From contig NZ_CP119421.1 of NCBI RefSeq assembly GCF_030506305.1, forward strand, positions 4,170,501-4,234,500: DNA of 64,000 bases. Direction: 5' to 3'. The notes beneath the pieces were generated by a model, which did no database searches, was not told where the DNA came from, and worked only from the letters and a program-made list of their open reading frames with translations. The stretch is from Porifericola rhodea. GTDB taxonomy: Bacteria; Bacteroidota; Bacteroidia; Cytophagales; Cyclobacteriaceae. The position numbers and the translations under genes were made by a program. Shown one piece after another: positions 44,721-53,510 of the stretch; position 1 is the stretch's first letter; each line of letters starts with the position of its first letter.

Positions 44721-47700
44721 ATGAAAATTACTTTACTTCTTCATCGGAGGGGGCTTCTATCTTATTTTAGCGCCCTATCCAGAGTAGGGGCATTGTTATT
44801 AATGCTTCTATTAAGTAACTCATTGTACGCTCAAAACACGGTATCCGGCAAGGTAACCGACGAAAACAGTAGCGGCTTACCAGGCGTAAACGTGCTTTTA
44901 AAAGGTTCAACTTCGGGTACAGTTACAGATGTAGATGGGAATTTTACCATCAAAGTGACTGGTGAACAGCCGGTACTACTTTTTTCTTCTGTAGGTTATC
45001 TCTCACATTCGGAACAGGTTTCAGGAAGATCTACTGTTAACGTAAGTCTTAAACCCGACCTCAAGCAGCTTTCTGAAGTTGTTGTTACTGCTTTTGGTAT
45101 GGAAAAAGAGAAAAAGGCACTAGGTTATGCCATTCAGGATGTAGCCGGTGAAGAACTGGCAGAAACTTCCAGACCCAATGTAATAGAGTCTTTACAAGGT
45201 AGGGTAGCCGGTGTTAATGTAGCCAGTACCAGTGGCTTGCCTGGTTCATCTACTTCTATTGTTATTCGTGGTGGTACTTCACTAGATGGTAACAACCAAC
45301 CTTTGTTTGTGGTAGATGGGGTGCCTGTAGATAATACCACATTAAACGGAAGCTATCTGCTTTCTGACTCACCCAACAGAAATTTTGACTATACCAGCCG
45401 TGGTTCCGATATAGACCCTGATGATATTGAAAGTATTACCATACTTAAAGGCCCATCTGCTGCCGCATTGTATGGAATTGATGCAGCAAATGGTGCGGTA
45501 GTTATCACTACCAAAAAAGGTAAAGCCGGTAAAAGCCAGATTACCTATGGCAACAATTTTCGTTTTGAAACTATTGAACGTCTGCCAGAAATATTTAAGG
45601 AATACAATACTGGTAATGATGGTGTAACCAATAATGAAAGTAGAAATCACTGGGGAGAAAAAATATCAGGAAGCACTCCGGTGTACAATAATTTAGAAGA
45701 CTTTTTCCAGACTGGTTTTAGCCAGAATCATAACTTAAGTATTAGCGGTGGAGCAGATATGTTGACTTATCGAGTTTCGGCAGATGTAGTACGTCAGGAT
45801 GGCTCTGTACCCAGTACCGGATTTGATAGAAACTCGTTCCGACTAAACCTTTCATCTCAAACTACAGAAAGGCTAAACTTTACAGCATCTGCAAACTACA
45901 TTAAATCTTCGGCAGACAGAGCTTCTAAAGGAAGCGGAAGTTTGTATCAGAATGCTTTGCTTTGGCCAATTACCGATAATATGAGTGAGTATCTTAACCC
46001 AGATGGCACCAAAAAAACATTTTATGAAAATGGTGATGATGATTTTGACAACCCTTATTTTACGGCCTATTACAATGATGTAACGGATGAAACTGACCGT
46101 TATCTTCTTAATGGTAGCATGAAATACCAGATTTTTGACTGGTTGGATGTTACTGGTAGGGTAGGCTCAGATATTTATTCTACTTACGGACTTACTACTT
46201 ATGACGACGAGTCTGCGCAGCGCTACCCTAATAGAAGTATTGCCAGTTCGGTCGGTGGTCTAATGGCTGAGTATGATGCTAAAAGTAACCTCCTGAATTC
46301 GTTCCTGCTGATCAATTCATATAAAAGTTTTGGTGATTTTAATACCTCACTTACACTGGGCCATAATATGGAACAGCGTACCTATAGAGTAGACTCACGC
46401 TATGGTGAAAGTATACAGGTGCCAGACTTATATACCATTGTTAATACTGATCAGGACAGTCGTGAGATTAGCGTGAGAGGTTACCGCAGAAGCCTGGTAG
46501 GGGTATTTGGTGACTTTAAGATTGACTATAAAAATATGATCTTCCTATCTGCAACTGGCAGAAATGACTGGTCTTCTACTTTACCTAAGCAGAACAATAG
46601 CTTCTTTTATCCCTCAGTAAGTACCAGTATTGTATTTTCAGAATTATTTGATCTGGATGTTAACTCACCCATTAGCTTTGCTAAATTAAGAGCTTCTTAT
46701 GCACAGGTAGGTAAAGATGCTCCAACGCACCGTACTCAACCTTCTCTGGGAGAGTTTACCCGTACTGGCGGTGGATTTACAGTGGGGGTTTTTGGTCCAA
46801 ATCAAAATATCAAGCCAGAAACAACTACATCTTATGAAGTAGGTATGGATCTTCGTTTATTCAAAAACAGATTAGGGCTGGATGTTACTTATTACAATGT
46901 GAGAAGTAGAGATCAGATCGTTTCTCCACGTCTGAGCTATGCCACAGGTTATATTCTACAACTGGTAAATGCTGGCGAAATAGAAAATAAAGGCCTGGAG
47001 TTGATGATTAATGGAGATATCATTAAAAACAGCACAGTACGCTGGAATGCACTGGCCAACTTTACACTGAACCGTAACAAAGTAGTTTCTCTTCCTGGAG
47101 ACTTTGAAGAGTTTTATTTATCAGATACCTGGTTGTATGGTAATGCGCGCGGTGGATATGTGCCTGGCGAGTCTTTTTATACAATTACTGGTAACTCTCG
47201 TGCTACTACAGAAGAGGGCCAGTTAATTATTGGAGATGATGGATACCCAGTAGAAGATACTGGATTTGAGGAGATTGGAAACCGTCAGCCTGATTTTACC
47301 CTCGGACTTACCAACACTGTAGAGTACAAAGGTTTTAGGCTTGCTATACTATTAGATATTCGTAAAGGTGGTGATGTATACAATGCTACCGCTCGTCGTA
47401 TGGTCTATGCCGGTTTGCACCCTTCTACAGCAAATCGTGATGAAACTGTAGTATTTGAAGGTGTTACCGAAGATGGAGAAATGAATACGCAGGAAGTCGT
47501 GCTAGATCAGGATTATTATCAGTCTAGCAATCGTGGTCTGGTAGAATCTTTATTTATAGAGAAGGATATTAACTGGATGAGGCTTAGAGATGTGACACTT
47601 TCCTATCAGTTTCCTTCTGCCATGCTGGAGAATACTTTTATTAAAAGAGCAAGTGTGCATTTGAGCGGAAACAACTTACTCCTGTTATCTAACTACTCTG

Positions 47701-47822
47701 GTGCAGACCCTGATGTCAATGGGCTGAACGCTTCGGGTAGAGGTAGTAATGCCGGTGGTTTTGATTATTTCTCTTTTCCTAACCCAACAGTTTACTCAGC
47801 AGGTTTAAAAGTAACTTTCTAA
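44721..47822 (+). CDS. SusC-like TonB-dependent outer-membrane transporter 2
   Basis: 1033 residues. The signal peptide ends near residue 37 (SLYAQ). A carboxypeptidase-D-like domain (VSGKVTDENSSGLPGVNVLL) follows, then the plug entry QLSEVVVTAFGMEKEKKALGYA and the barrel, ending AGLKVTF. It is clearly paralogous to the transporters on either side, but the barrel differs throughout, which argues for a different ligand. The SusD partner starts 10 bp downstream. No regulator or hydrolase is adjacent. Confidence 0.94.
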   Translation: MKITLLLHRRGLLSYFSALSRVGALLLMLLLSNSLYAQNTVSGKVTDENSSGLPGVNVLLKGSTSGTVTDVDGNFTIKVTGEQPVLLFSSVGYLSHSEQVSGRSTVNVSLKPDLKQLSEVVVTAFGMEKEKKALGYAIQDVAGEELAETSRPNVIESLQGRVAGVNVASTSGLPGSSTSIVIRGGTSLDGNNQPLFVVDGVPVDNTTLNGSYLLSDSPNRNFDYTSRGSDIDPDDIESITILKGPSAAALYGIDAANGAVVITTKKGKAGKSQITYGNNFRFETIERLPEIFKEYNTGNDGVTNNESRNHWGEKISGSTPVYNNLEDFFQTGFSQNHNLSISGGADMLTYRVSADVVRQDGSVPSTGFDRNSFRLNLSSQTTERLNFTASANYIKSSADRASKGSGSLYQNALLWPITDNMSEYLNPDGTKKTFYENGDDDFDNPYFTAYYNDVTDETDRYLLNGSMKYQIFDWLDVTGRVGSDIYSTYGLTTYDDESAQRYPNRSIASSVGGLMAEYDAKSNLLNSFLLINSYKSFGDFNTSLTLGHNMEQRTYRVDSRYGESIQVPDLYTIVNTDQDSREISVRGYRRSLVGVFGDFKIDYKNMIFLSATGRNDWSSTLPKQNNSFFYPSVSTSIVFSELFDLDVNSPISFAKLRASYAQVGKDAPTHRTQPSLGEFTRTGGGFTVGVFGPNQNIKPETTTSYEVGMDLRLFKNRLGLDVTYYNVRSRDQIVSPRLSYATGYILQLVNAGEIENKGLELMINGDIIKNSTVRWNALANFTLNRNKVVSLPGDFEEFYLSDTWLYGNARGGYVPGESFYTITGNSRATTEEGQLIIGDDGYPVEDTGFEEIGNRQPDFTLGLTNTVEYKGFRLAILLDIRKGGDVYNATARRMVYAGLHPSTANRDETVVFEGVTEDGEMNTQEVVLDQDYYQSSNRGLVESLFIEKDINWMRLRDVTLSYQFPSAMLENTFIKRASVHLSGNNLLLLSNYSGADPDVNGLNASGRGSNAGGFDYFSFPNPTVYSAGLKVTF

Positions 47823-47832
47823 ACGAGACATC

Positions 47833-49272
47833 ATGAAAATTCATAAAATATACTATTTATTGCTTCTTTTAGCTTTTGCTTCTTGCGAAGACTATCTGGA
47901 CATTAATGACGATCCCTATCTTCCGCAAACAGCTTTACCCCATCTCTATATGCCTCAGATAATCTACTCTATGGCAGAGGGTGAAATGTTTGACAGTCGT
48001 TATGTTGGAGCATATACCCAAAACTGGGTTTATTTTACCCCCAACTACTTCTATGACAGACATGGGGCAAGTACTATTAGCGGTACACAAAAATTTCGTA
48101 ATCATTACTGGGCTACAGGTTCTAACCTAAACGAAATGGTAGAACAGGCTCAGGACGACGGCCTGGGGGGATACCAAGGAATTGCCAAAACTATACGTGC
48201 CTGGAGTTGGCAGGTGGTTACAGATCATCATGGAGAACTACCTTACCTACAGGCCTGGGATAATACCAGAACAAAATTTGACTACGATAGTCAGGAACTT
48301 ATCTATAGTGAAGTGCAGAAGCTAGCGGATGAAGGTATTAATTTGCTTAATAATCCAGAGTTTGAAATTGATTCTCGCCTGGCGGCAAATGACTTTATCT
48401 ATGGTGGTGATTTTGAGAAGTGGGAGAAATTTGCCTATGCTATTAAAGCAAGAAACGCACACCACTTATCCAATAAAGCATCTTACGATCCTGATCAGGT
48501 TATATCTTTTGTAGATCAGTCTTTTACCAGTAATGATGATAATGCAAGTGTGATTTTTGCGGCAGATGCTTCCGCTACCAGTAGTTTTATGGGGCCAAGC
48601 CGAGGAAATTTTAATGGCCGTTTAGCTTCTGAGCTTATCATTAGTTATCTGGATGGTACCTATACAGGTGGGGTAGAAGATCCTCGTTTACCGCTTATGT
48701 TTAATACCAATGCTGACAGTGTTTATGTGGGTATAAAGCCCACCGTTGGAGATACAGCTGATATTGCTCCTTTGCTGTATGGTAAGTATATTTTTCAGGA
48801 TGATGCTCCCTATCCTCTAATGACTTATGCAGAAATGCAATTTATAAAAGCAGAAGCAGCGTTTATAAAAGGGGATAAAGCTATGGCATTAAGTGCTTTC
48901 CAGACAGCAGTAATGGCTCATATGGAGTTTACCGGAGTAGATAATGCTACGGCATCTACTTTTATGGCTAATAGCCTTCCGGCTACTGCTGATGATTTGG
49001 AACTTAGCGACATTATGTGGCAAAAGTATATTGCTATGTATACTAATAACGAAACCTGGTCAGATTTGCGTCGCTACGACTGGAGTAGTGAAGTTTTTCC
49101 TGGCTTTGAGCTTCCTGAAGAGTTAGCTCCTGATAATGATGGTAAACCTTCAGAGAGATGGCTATTACGTCAGTATTCAGAATATGATTGGAATAAAGAA
49201 GCTTTAGAAGGTATCGGAGCTTTAGAACCAGACTATCAGACAATCCCTATGTGGTTTTCTGAGCCAAATTAG
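47833..49272 (+). CDS. SusD/RagB-like outer-membrane lipoprotein 2
   Basis: 479 residues. The lipobox is AFASC (about residues 14-18), followed by EDYLDINDDPYLP, typical of SusD-like_2 proteins. It is helical throughout and lacks any catalytic motif. It is coupled to susC2 by a 10-bp gap and closed by a terminator. Confidence 0.93.
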   Translation: MKIHKIYYLLLLLAFASCEDYLDINDDPYLPQTALPHLYMPQIIYSMAEGEMFDSRYVGAYTQNWVYFTPNYFYDRHGASTISGTQKFRNHYWATGSNLNEMVEQAQDDGLGGYQGIAKTIRAWSWQVVTDHHGELPYLQAWDNTRTKFDYDSQELIYSEVQKLADEGINLLNNPEFEIDSRLAANDFIYGGDFEKWEKFAYAIKARNAHHLSNKASYDPDQVISFVDQSFTSNDDNASVIFAADASATSSFMGPSRGNFNGRLASELIISYLDGTYTGGVEDPRLPLMFNTNADSVYVGIKPTVGDTADIAPLLYGKYIFQDDAPYPLMTYAEMQFIKAEAAFIKGDKAMALSAFQTAVMAHMEFTGVDNATASTFMANSLPATADDLELSDIMWQKYIAMYTNNETWSDLRRYDWSSEVFPGFELPEELAPDNDGKPSERWLLRQYSEYDWNKEALEGIGALEPDYQTIPMWFSEPN

Positions 49273-49294
49273 GTAAACGATAAATAAGCATCTG

Positions 49295-49329
49295 AGCCGT
49301 TTCTTATGTTATAAGAAGCGGCTTTTTTA
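49295..49329 (+). terminator. Intrinsic terminator after susD2
   Basis: AGCCG-TTTCTTAT and ATAAGAA-GCGGCT pair almost perfectly (49295-49307 with 49311-49323, one T-G pair) around a GTT loop, followed by a T run. Confidence 0.88.
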
Positions 49330-50016
49330 TGCGATTTACTATTTTTTTATATTCTGGTGAACAAAGCTCTTACTGCCTTAACAATTAGTCAAGCTGCTTT
49401 CATATACTTTTCTAAATTATACTACTAGGTATATGAGACTAATGGTATAGGTCTTTTGCTGTTAGTCTACACCCAACTTACTTTAAACATAATTTATACA
49501 CTCTTCTTTAGTAGGTGTTGCATCCGTTATTATGGGAGGCATCAATTCTAAATTATAAGGCTATAGTCCTGTAAATCAGCTGACTAATTCCTGCTTTCAA
49601 AGCTACTTTCATGCAAGGTTTTGTGTTTTAATCATTTAAAAATGGTATGCTTTACTTAGGCGTGTAAATTTAATGTATGTATATACTTATACTGTAGTGG
49701 GATGAAATTTATGAAGGGTGTAGTTATAAATACTAAGTTACTTATGGTTTAATATAGGTTGACCGTTAGGTATATATTGGTATAAACTATTAAGCATTGT
49801 TTTCAATGATTATTTAGTTTTGATATGGTTTTCATAAAAATAATGTCATTTACTTGTAATTTTGTAAAATATATTTCTCTAAAATTAAGTACGTGCCCAA
49901 TAGTATGTATACCAATGGCAGTAAAACTAAACACAAACATAAAATAGACTTATAACAATATTTTATTGAGTTATTTTAATTAGATTGGAAAATATTTATT
50001 ATATATGGTACATAAC

Positions 50017-50104
50017 TTTGGAATAAAATATTCTTTATTCTCATATTGCTGCTTGTTAGTGGATCTCGCACTAATGAATGTTTCATATTTTATTTTATTC
50101 CAAA
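50017..50104 (+). repeat. Perfect 14-bp inverted repeat in the susC3 leader
   Basis: TTTGGAATAAAATA (50017-50030) and TATTTTATTCCAAA (50091-50104) are exact reverse complements separated by 60 nt. The right arm ends 6 nt before the ATG at 50111 that I use as the susC3 start. In RNA this would be a stem closing right at the initiation region. Confidence 0.7.
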
Positions 50105-50110
50105 ACTTTT

Positions 50111-53100
50111 ATGAGAGAGTATTTACTCGATGTGTTATTTGGAAGCAAAACCAAACTAACATTGTTTCGCTTTTGCGGAGTAGTAGTATTCTTACTGACT
50201 ACTTCCGGCGTTTTGTGGGCACAAGGCCAAACTATCACAGGACAGGTAACAGACGAAAACAACGAAGGATTGCCCGGAGTAAGTATCCTGGTAAAGGGTA
50301 CTGGCAGTGGTACTGTTACAGATGTCAATGGTGACTTTAGAATTACAGTGAGCGGAGAAAATCCCGCACTTGTATTTTCTTCAGTAGGGTACGAAACTGT
50401 TACCGAAGAAGTAGGTAACAGATCAGTAATTAACGTAAGCCTTCTTCCTGACCTTACTCAACTTTCTGAAGTAGTGGTAACTGCACTTGGCGTAGAGCGT
50501 CAGGAGCAATCATTAGGTTATGCGGTTTCTGAAATTCAAGGTTCAGAAGTTGCAGAAACTAACTTGATTAACCCGGTACTGGCACTTCAGGGAAAAGCAG
50601 CAGGTTTGAGTATCGGCGGTACTGATGGTGGATCTTTCGGTGGTAGCAAGATCAGTATTAGAGGTCAGTCTACGCTAGGTTCTAACAATCAGCCCATTTT
50701 TGTTGTAGATGGAGTTATTCTGGACAACCAGACATCAGGGGAAAGCGAATGGAATGCTTCTTCTGTTGACTATGGTAATGAGCTGAAAAACCTTAACCCC
50801 GATAACTTTGAGTCAGTTTCTGTACTTAAAGGTGCAGCAGCTACTGCTCTTTATGGTTCTCGTGGACTTAATGGTGCAATTGTAATTACTACCAAAAGTG
50901 GTTCTGGCAAAAAAGGACTGGGCGTAAGTGTGTCTCAAACAGTAGGTATTGAGCATGTATACGATACGCCTGATCTTCAAAATGAATTTGGTGAAGGTGC
51001 ACTTGCCGGTTATATAGACTATGGTGACAATGCATACAATACCAATCAGTTTTATGCCAGAGAGGTAAACGGTACGGTAATGCCTTCACTGGTACACCCT
51101 TGGTCTGGTTTCTCTTTCGGTCCTAGATTTGACGGAAGAGATATTGAAGACTACGATGGTTCTATCACTTCTTACAATGCTCGTCCTGATAACATGAAAG
51201 AAGCATTTGACCTTGGTGTAAATACTAACACCAACGTGTCTATTCAGGGTGGTACAGAAAAAACTCAAATGTACCTTTCATTATCTCACAACATGAGAAA
51301 CGGATGGTATCCTAGAAATGACTTTACCAGAGATAACTTATTACTGAAAGCTTCAACCTGGTTGAGCGACAGAGTAAAGCTTTCTGGTTCAGTAGCTTAT
51401 ACGCAGTCAAACCCTCAGAACCCTGCGGGTAACCTGGCAGGTATGTACCCCGAAGGTGGTGTATCCCGTTCTTATAATACTGAAAAGTACAGAGATCTAT
51501 ATACTGCAGACCATGGTGGTGTTCCTAGCACAAACTTTAATGATGAGTTAGGTAATGTACCTAATGCAGGTACCTGGTTTGGTATCTACAATAATGATTA
51601 CAATCGTGAAGAAGTTACTGTGCGCCCGATTGTTAACCTTACCGCAGATATTACTGACTGGTTCAACGTAACACTTGAAGGTAATATGAATATCTTCTCT
51701 TATGAGTACGAAGCTAAAGAATTGGGGCAGGGTTATGCTAACGAAGGAGGTTTTTATAGCATTGAGCAATACCAGAAAAAACAACAGACTGGTAAACTTC
51801 TTTTAAACTTTATCCAGAACTTTGGCGACTTCTCTGCCAGCTTTACTACAGGTGGTGAAATTTTCCATACTGGTGCTAACAAAACAAGTATCAGAACAGA
51901 TGGTGGTCTGGTAATACCCGGACAGTATTTCATTAGCAACAGTATCAATACGCCAAGATATGGTGATGATGTTGGTGTTTCTGCGACCAAGCAGATCAAC
52001 TCTCTGTATTTCTTCCTGAATACTTCATGGAAAAACCAGTTGTATCTGGATATTACCGGACGTAATGACTGGTCTTCTGCACTTGTGTATGCTGATGGTA
52101 GCGGAGACTATTCTTACTTCTACCCTTCAGTAAGTAGTTCGTGGTTATTTTCAGAGACTTTTGATATGCCTTCATTCCTGTCTACTGGTCGTATAAGAGC
52201 ATCATTAGCTCAGGTAGGTAATGATACCGATCCTTATAGCATTAACTCTGCTTACAGCCTGAACTCTTTAATTCAGAGCAACGGTAATGCTTATAGAATG
52301 TACTACAATCAATTGACAATGATTGATCCGGGGCTTCAGCCTGAGAAAAAGAATGCGATTGAGCTTGGTACTGCTTTAGGTTTTGTTAACGATCGTGTAT
52401 TACTGGACTTTACCTGGTACAAAGAAAACACCAAAAACCAGATTGTAGATATTCCTGCACCTCAGTCTAGTGGTGTAACCAGACAGTTAATTAATGCTGG
52501 TAACATCCAGAACACAGGTATAGAGATAGCACTTAAGACAACTCCGGTACTTAACCAGAACTTCAGATGGGACCTGGACTTCAACTACTGGAGAAACAGA
52601 AATAAAATTCTTTCTCTACACCCTGATGTAGGAGATTACAAGAGCCTTGCTGGTAACCCCACTTATGGTAACTACCGTATCGGTACTGTAGCCTGGATTG
52701 GTGGAGCTTATGGCGAACTTTTGTCTGATATTATGCCTGCTACTAACGAAGAGGGGCAGAAAATCCTGACTTACAGTAACAGTAGACGTGGTGCCTACTT
52801 CCAAAGAAGTGGTGAAGTAGAAAGAATAGGTAACATCAACCCTGATTTTGAAGGTAGTGTTTCTAACACTTTCAGCTACAAAGGCTTTAACATGAGCTTC
52901 TTAATAGATATGCGTTTTGGAGGTTACTTAGCTTCTTATAACAACCGTTATGGTACCGCATATGGTTACCTGGAAACTTCTACTAAAGGTCTGGATGAAG
53001 AGCACGGTGGTATTACCTGGACCAGCGAATATGATGGTGTAACTTACCACGATGGTGTTATCCCTGACGGTGTATTTGCTGATGGTACAGTTATAGACCT

Positions 53101-53497
53101 TGCCAATGGTGAAAGCCAGGATGTTAGTGGTTTAACTTATCAGGAGGCTTATGAGCAGGGCTATGTAGAGCCAACTCATGCATCATACTTTACATACTTC
53201 ACTAACTCTTGGGGACAAGGCGTTATTAATGACGACTGGTTCTCTGAAGTGAATTATGTGTCTCTTCGTCAGCTAAGTATTGGTTACACATTCCCTAGCA
53301 GCCTAACCGAGAAACTGAAGATTGAGAATCTGAATGTTTCTTTAATGGGACGTAACTTAGCTTATCTGTACAATTCTTTGCCTAACAACTTGAATCCTGA
53401 GAGTACAAGAGGTAACAGAAGTGACTACTCTTATTTTGAGCGCTCTTTCGCTCCTTATGTTGCTTCTTATGCTATGACCGTTAGGTTTAACTTTTAA
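50111..53497 (+). CDS. SusC-like TonB-dependent outer-membrane transporter 3
   Basis: 1128 residues from the ATG at 50111. An earlier in-frame ATG at 50078 would add 11 residues ahead of the signal and would put the inverted-repeat arm inside the coding sequence, so I prefer 50111. The signal peptide ends near residue 37 (VLWAQ). A carboxypeptidase-D-like domain (ITGQVTDENNEGLPGVSILV) follows, then the plug entry QLSEVVVTALGVERQEQSLGYA and the barrel, ending MTVRFNF. Its N-terminal domains are closer to transporter 1 than to transporter 2. It is paired with the SusD gene 13 bp downstream. Confidence 0.94.
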   Translation: MREYLLDVLFGSKTKLTLFRFCGVVVFLLTTSGVLWAQGQTITGQVTDENNEGLPGVSILVKGTGSGTVTDVNGDFRITVSGENPALVFSSVGYETVTEEVGNRSVINVSLLPDLTQLSEVVVTALGVERQEQSLGYAVSEIQGSEVAETNLINPVLALQGKAAGLSIGGTDGGSFGGSKISIRGQSTLGSNNQPIFVVDGVILDNQTSGESEWNASSVDYGNELKNLNPDNFESVSVLKGAAATALYGSRGLNGAIVITTKSGSGKKGLGVSVSQTVGIEHVYDTPDLQNEFGEGALAGYIDYGDNAYNTNQFYAREVNGTVMPSLVHPWSGFSFGPRFDGRDIEDYDGSITSYNARPDNMKEAFDLGVNTNTNVSIQGGTEKTQMYLSLSHNMRNGWYPRNDFTRDNLLLKASTWLSDRVKLSGSVAYTQSNPQNPAGNLAGMYPEGGVSRSYNTEKYRDLYTADHGGVPSTNFNDELGNVPNAGTWFGIYNNDYNREEVTVRPIVNLTADITDWFNVTLEGNMNIFSYEYEAKELGQGYANEGGFYSIEQYQKKQQTGKLLLNFIQNFGDFSASFTTGGEIFHTGANKTSIRTDGGLVIPGQYFISNSINTPRYGDDVGVSATKQINSLYFFLNTSWKNQLYLDITGRNDWSSALVYADGSGDYSYFYPSVSSSWLFSETFDMPSFLSTGRIRASLAQVGNDTDPYSINSAYSLNSLIQSNGNAYRMYYNQLTMIDPGLQPEKKNAIELGTALGFVNDRVLLDFTWYKENTKNQIVDIPAPQSSGVTRQLINAGNIQNTGIEIALKTTPVLNQNFRWDLDFNYWRNRNKILSLHPDVGDYKSLAGNPTYGNYRIGTVAWIGGAYGELLSDIMPATNEEGQKILTYSNSRRGAYFQRSGEVERIGNINPDFEGSVSNTFSYKGFNMSFLIDMRFGGYLASYNNRYGTAYGYLETSTKGLDEEHGGITWTSEYDGVTYHDGVIPDGVFADGTVIDLANGESQDVSGLTYQEAYEQGYVEPTHASYFTYFTNSWGQGVINDDWFSEVNYVSLRQLSIGYTFPSSLTEKLKIENLNVSLMGRNLAYLYNSLPNNLNPESTRGNRSDYSYFERSFAPYVASYAMTVRFNF

Positions 53498-53510
53498 TTG
53501 ACGTATTACA

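Larger units (their letters stand above)
49273..50110. other. Long intergenic region upstream of susC3
   Basis: 838 bp without a supportable gene. It starts with the susD2 terminator (49295) and ends with a perfect 14-bp inverted repeat (50017-50104). The middle (about 49330-50010) is AT-rich; I see no tRNA, conserved motif or repeat there. It is the longest gene-free stretch in the window. Confidence 0.5.

Noticed and set aside
49330-50010. Possible tRNA or small gene in the long gap upstream of susC3
   Set aside because: I looked for T-loop-like GGTTCGA sequences and for start-to-stop frames with coding character and found none.
50005-50334. Open frame of 109 codons overlapping the susC3 start
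   Set aside because: It runs in a different frame through the signal peptide and first domain of susC3 and ends in low-complexity sequence; it is an overlap artefact, though it covers the inverted repeat.
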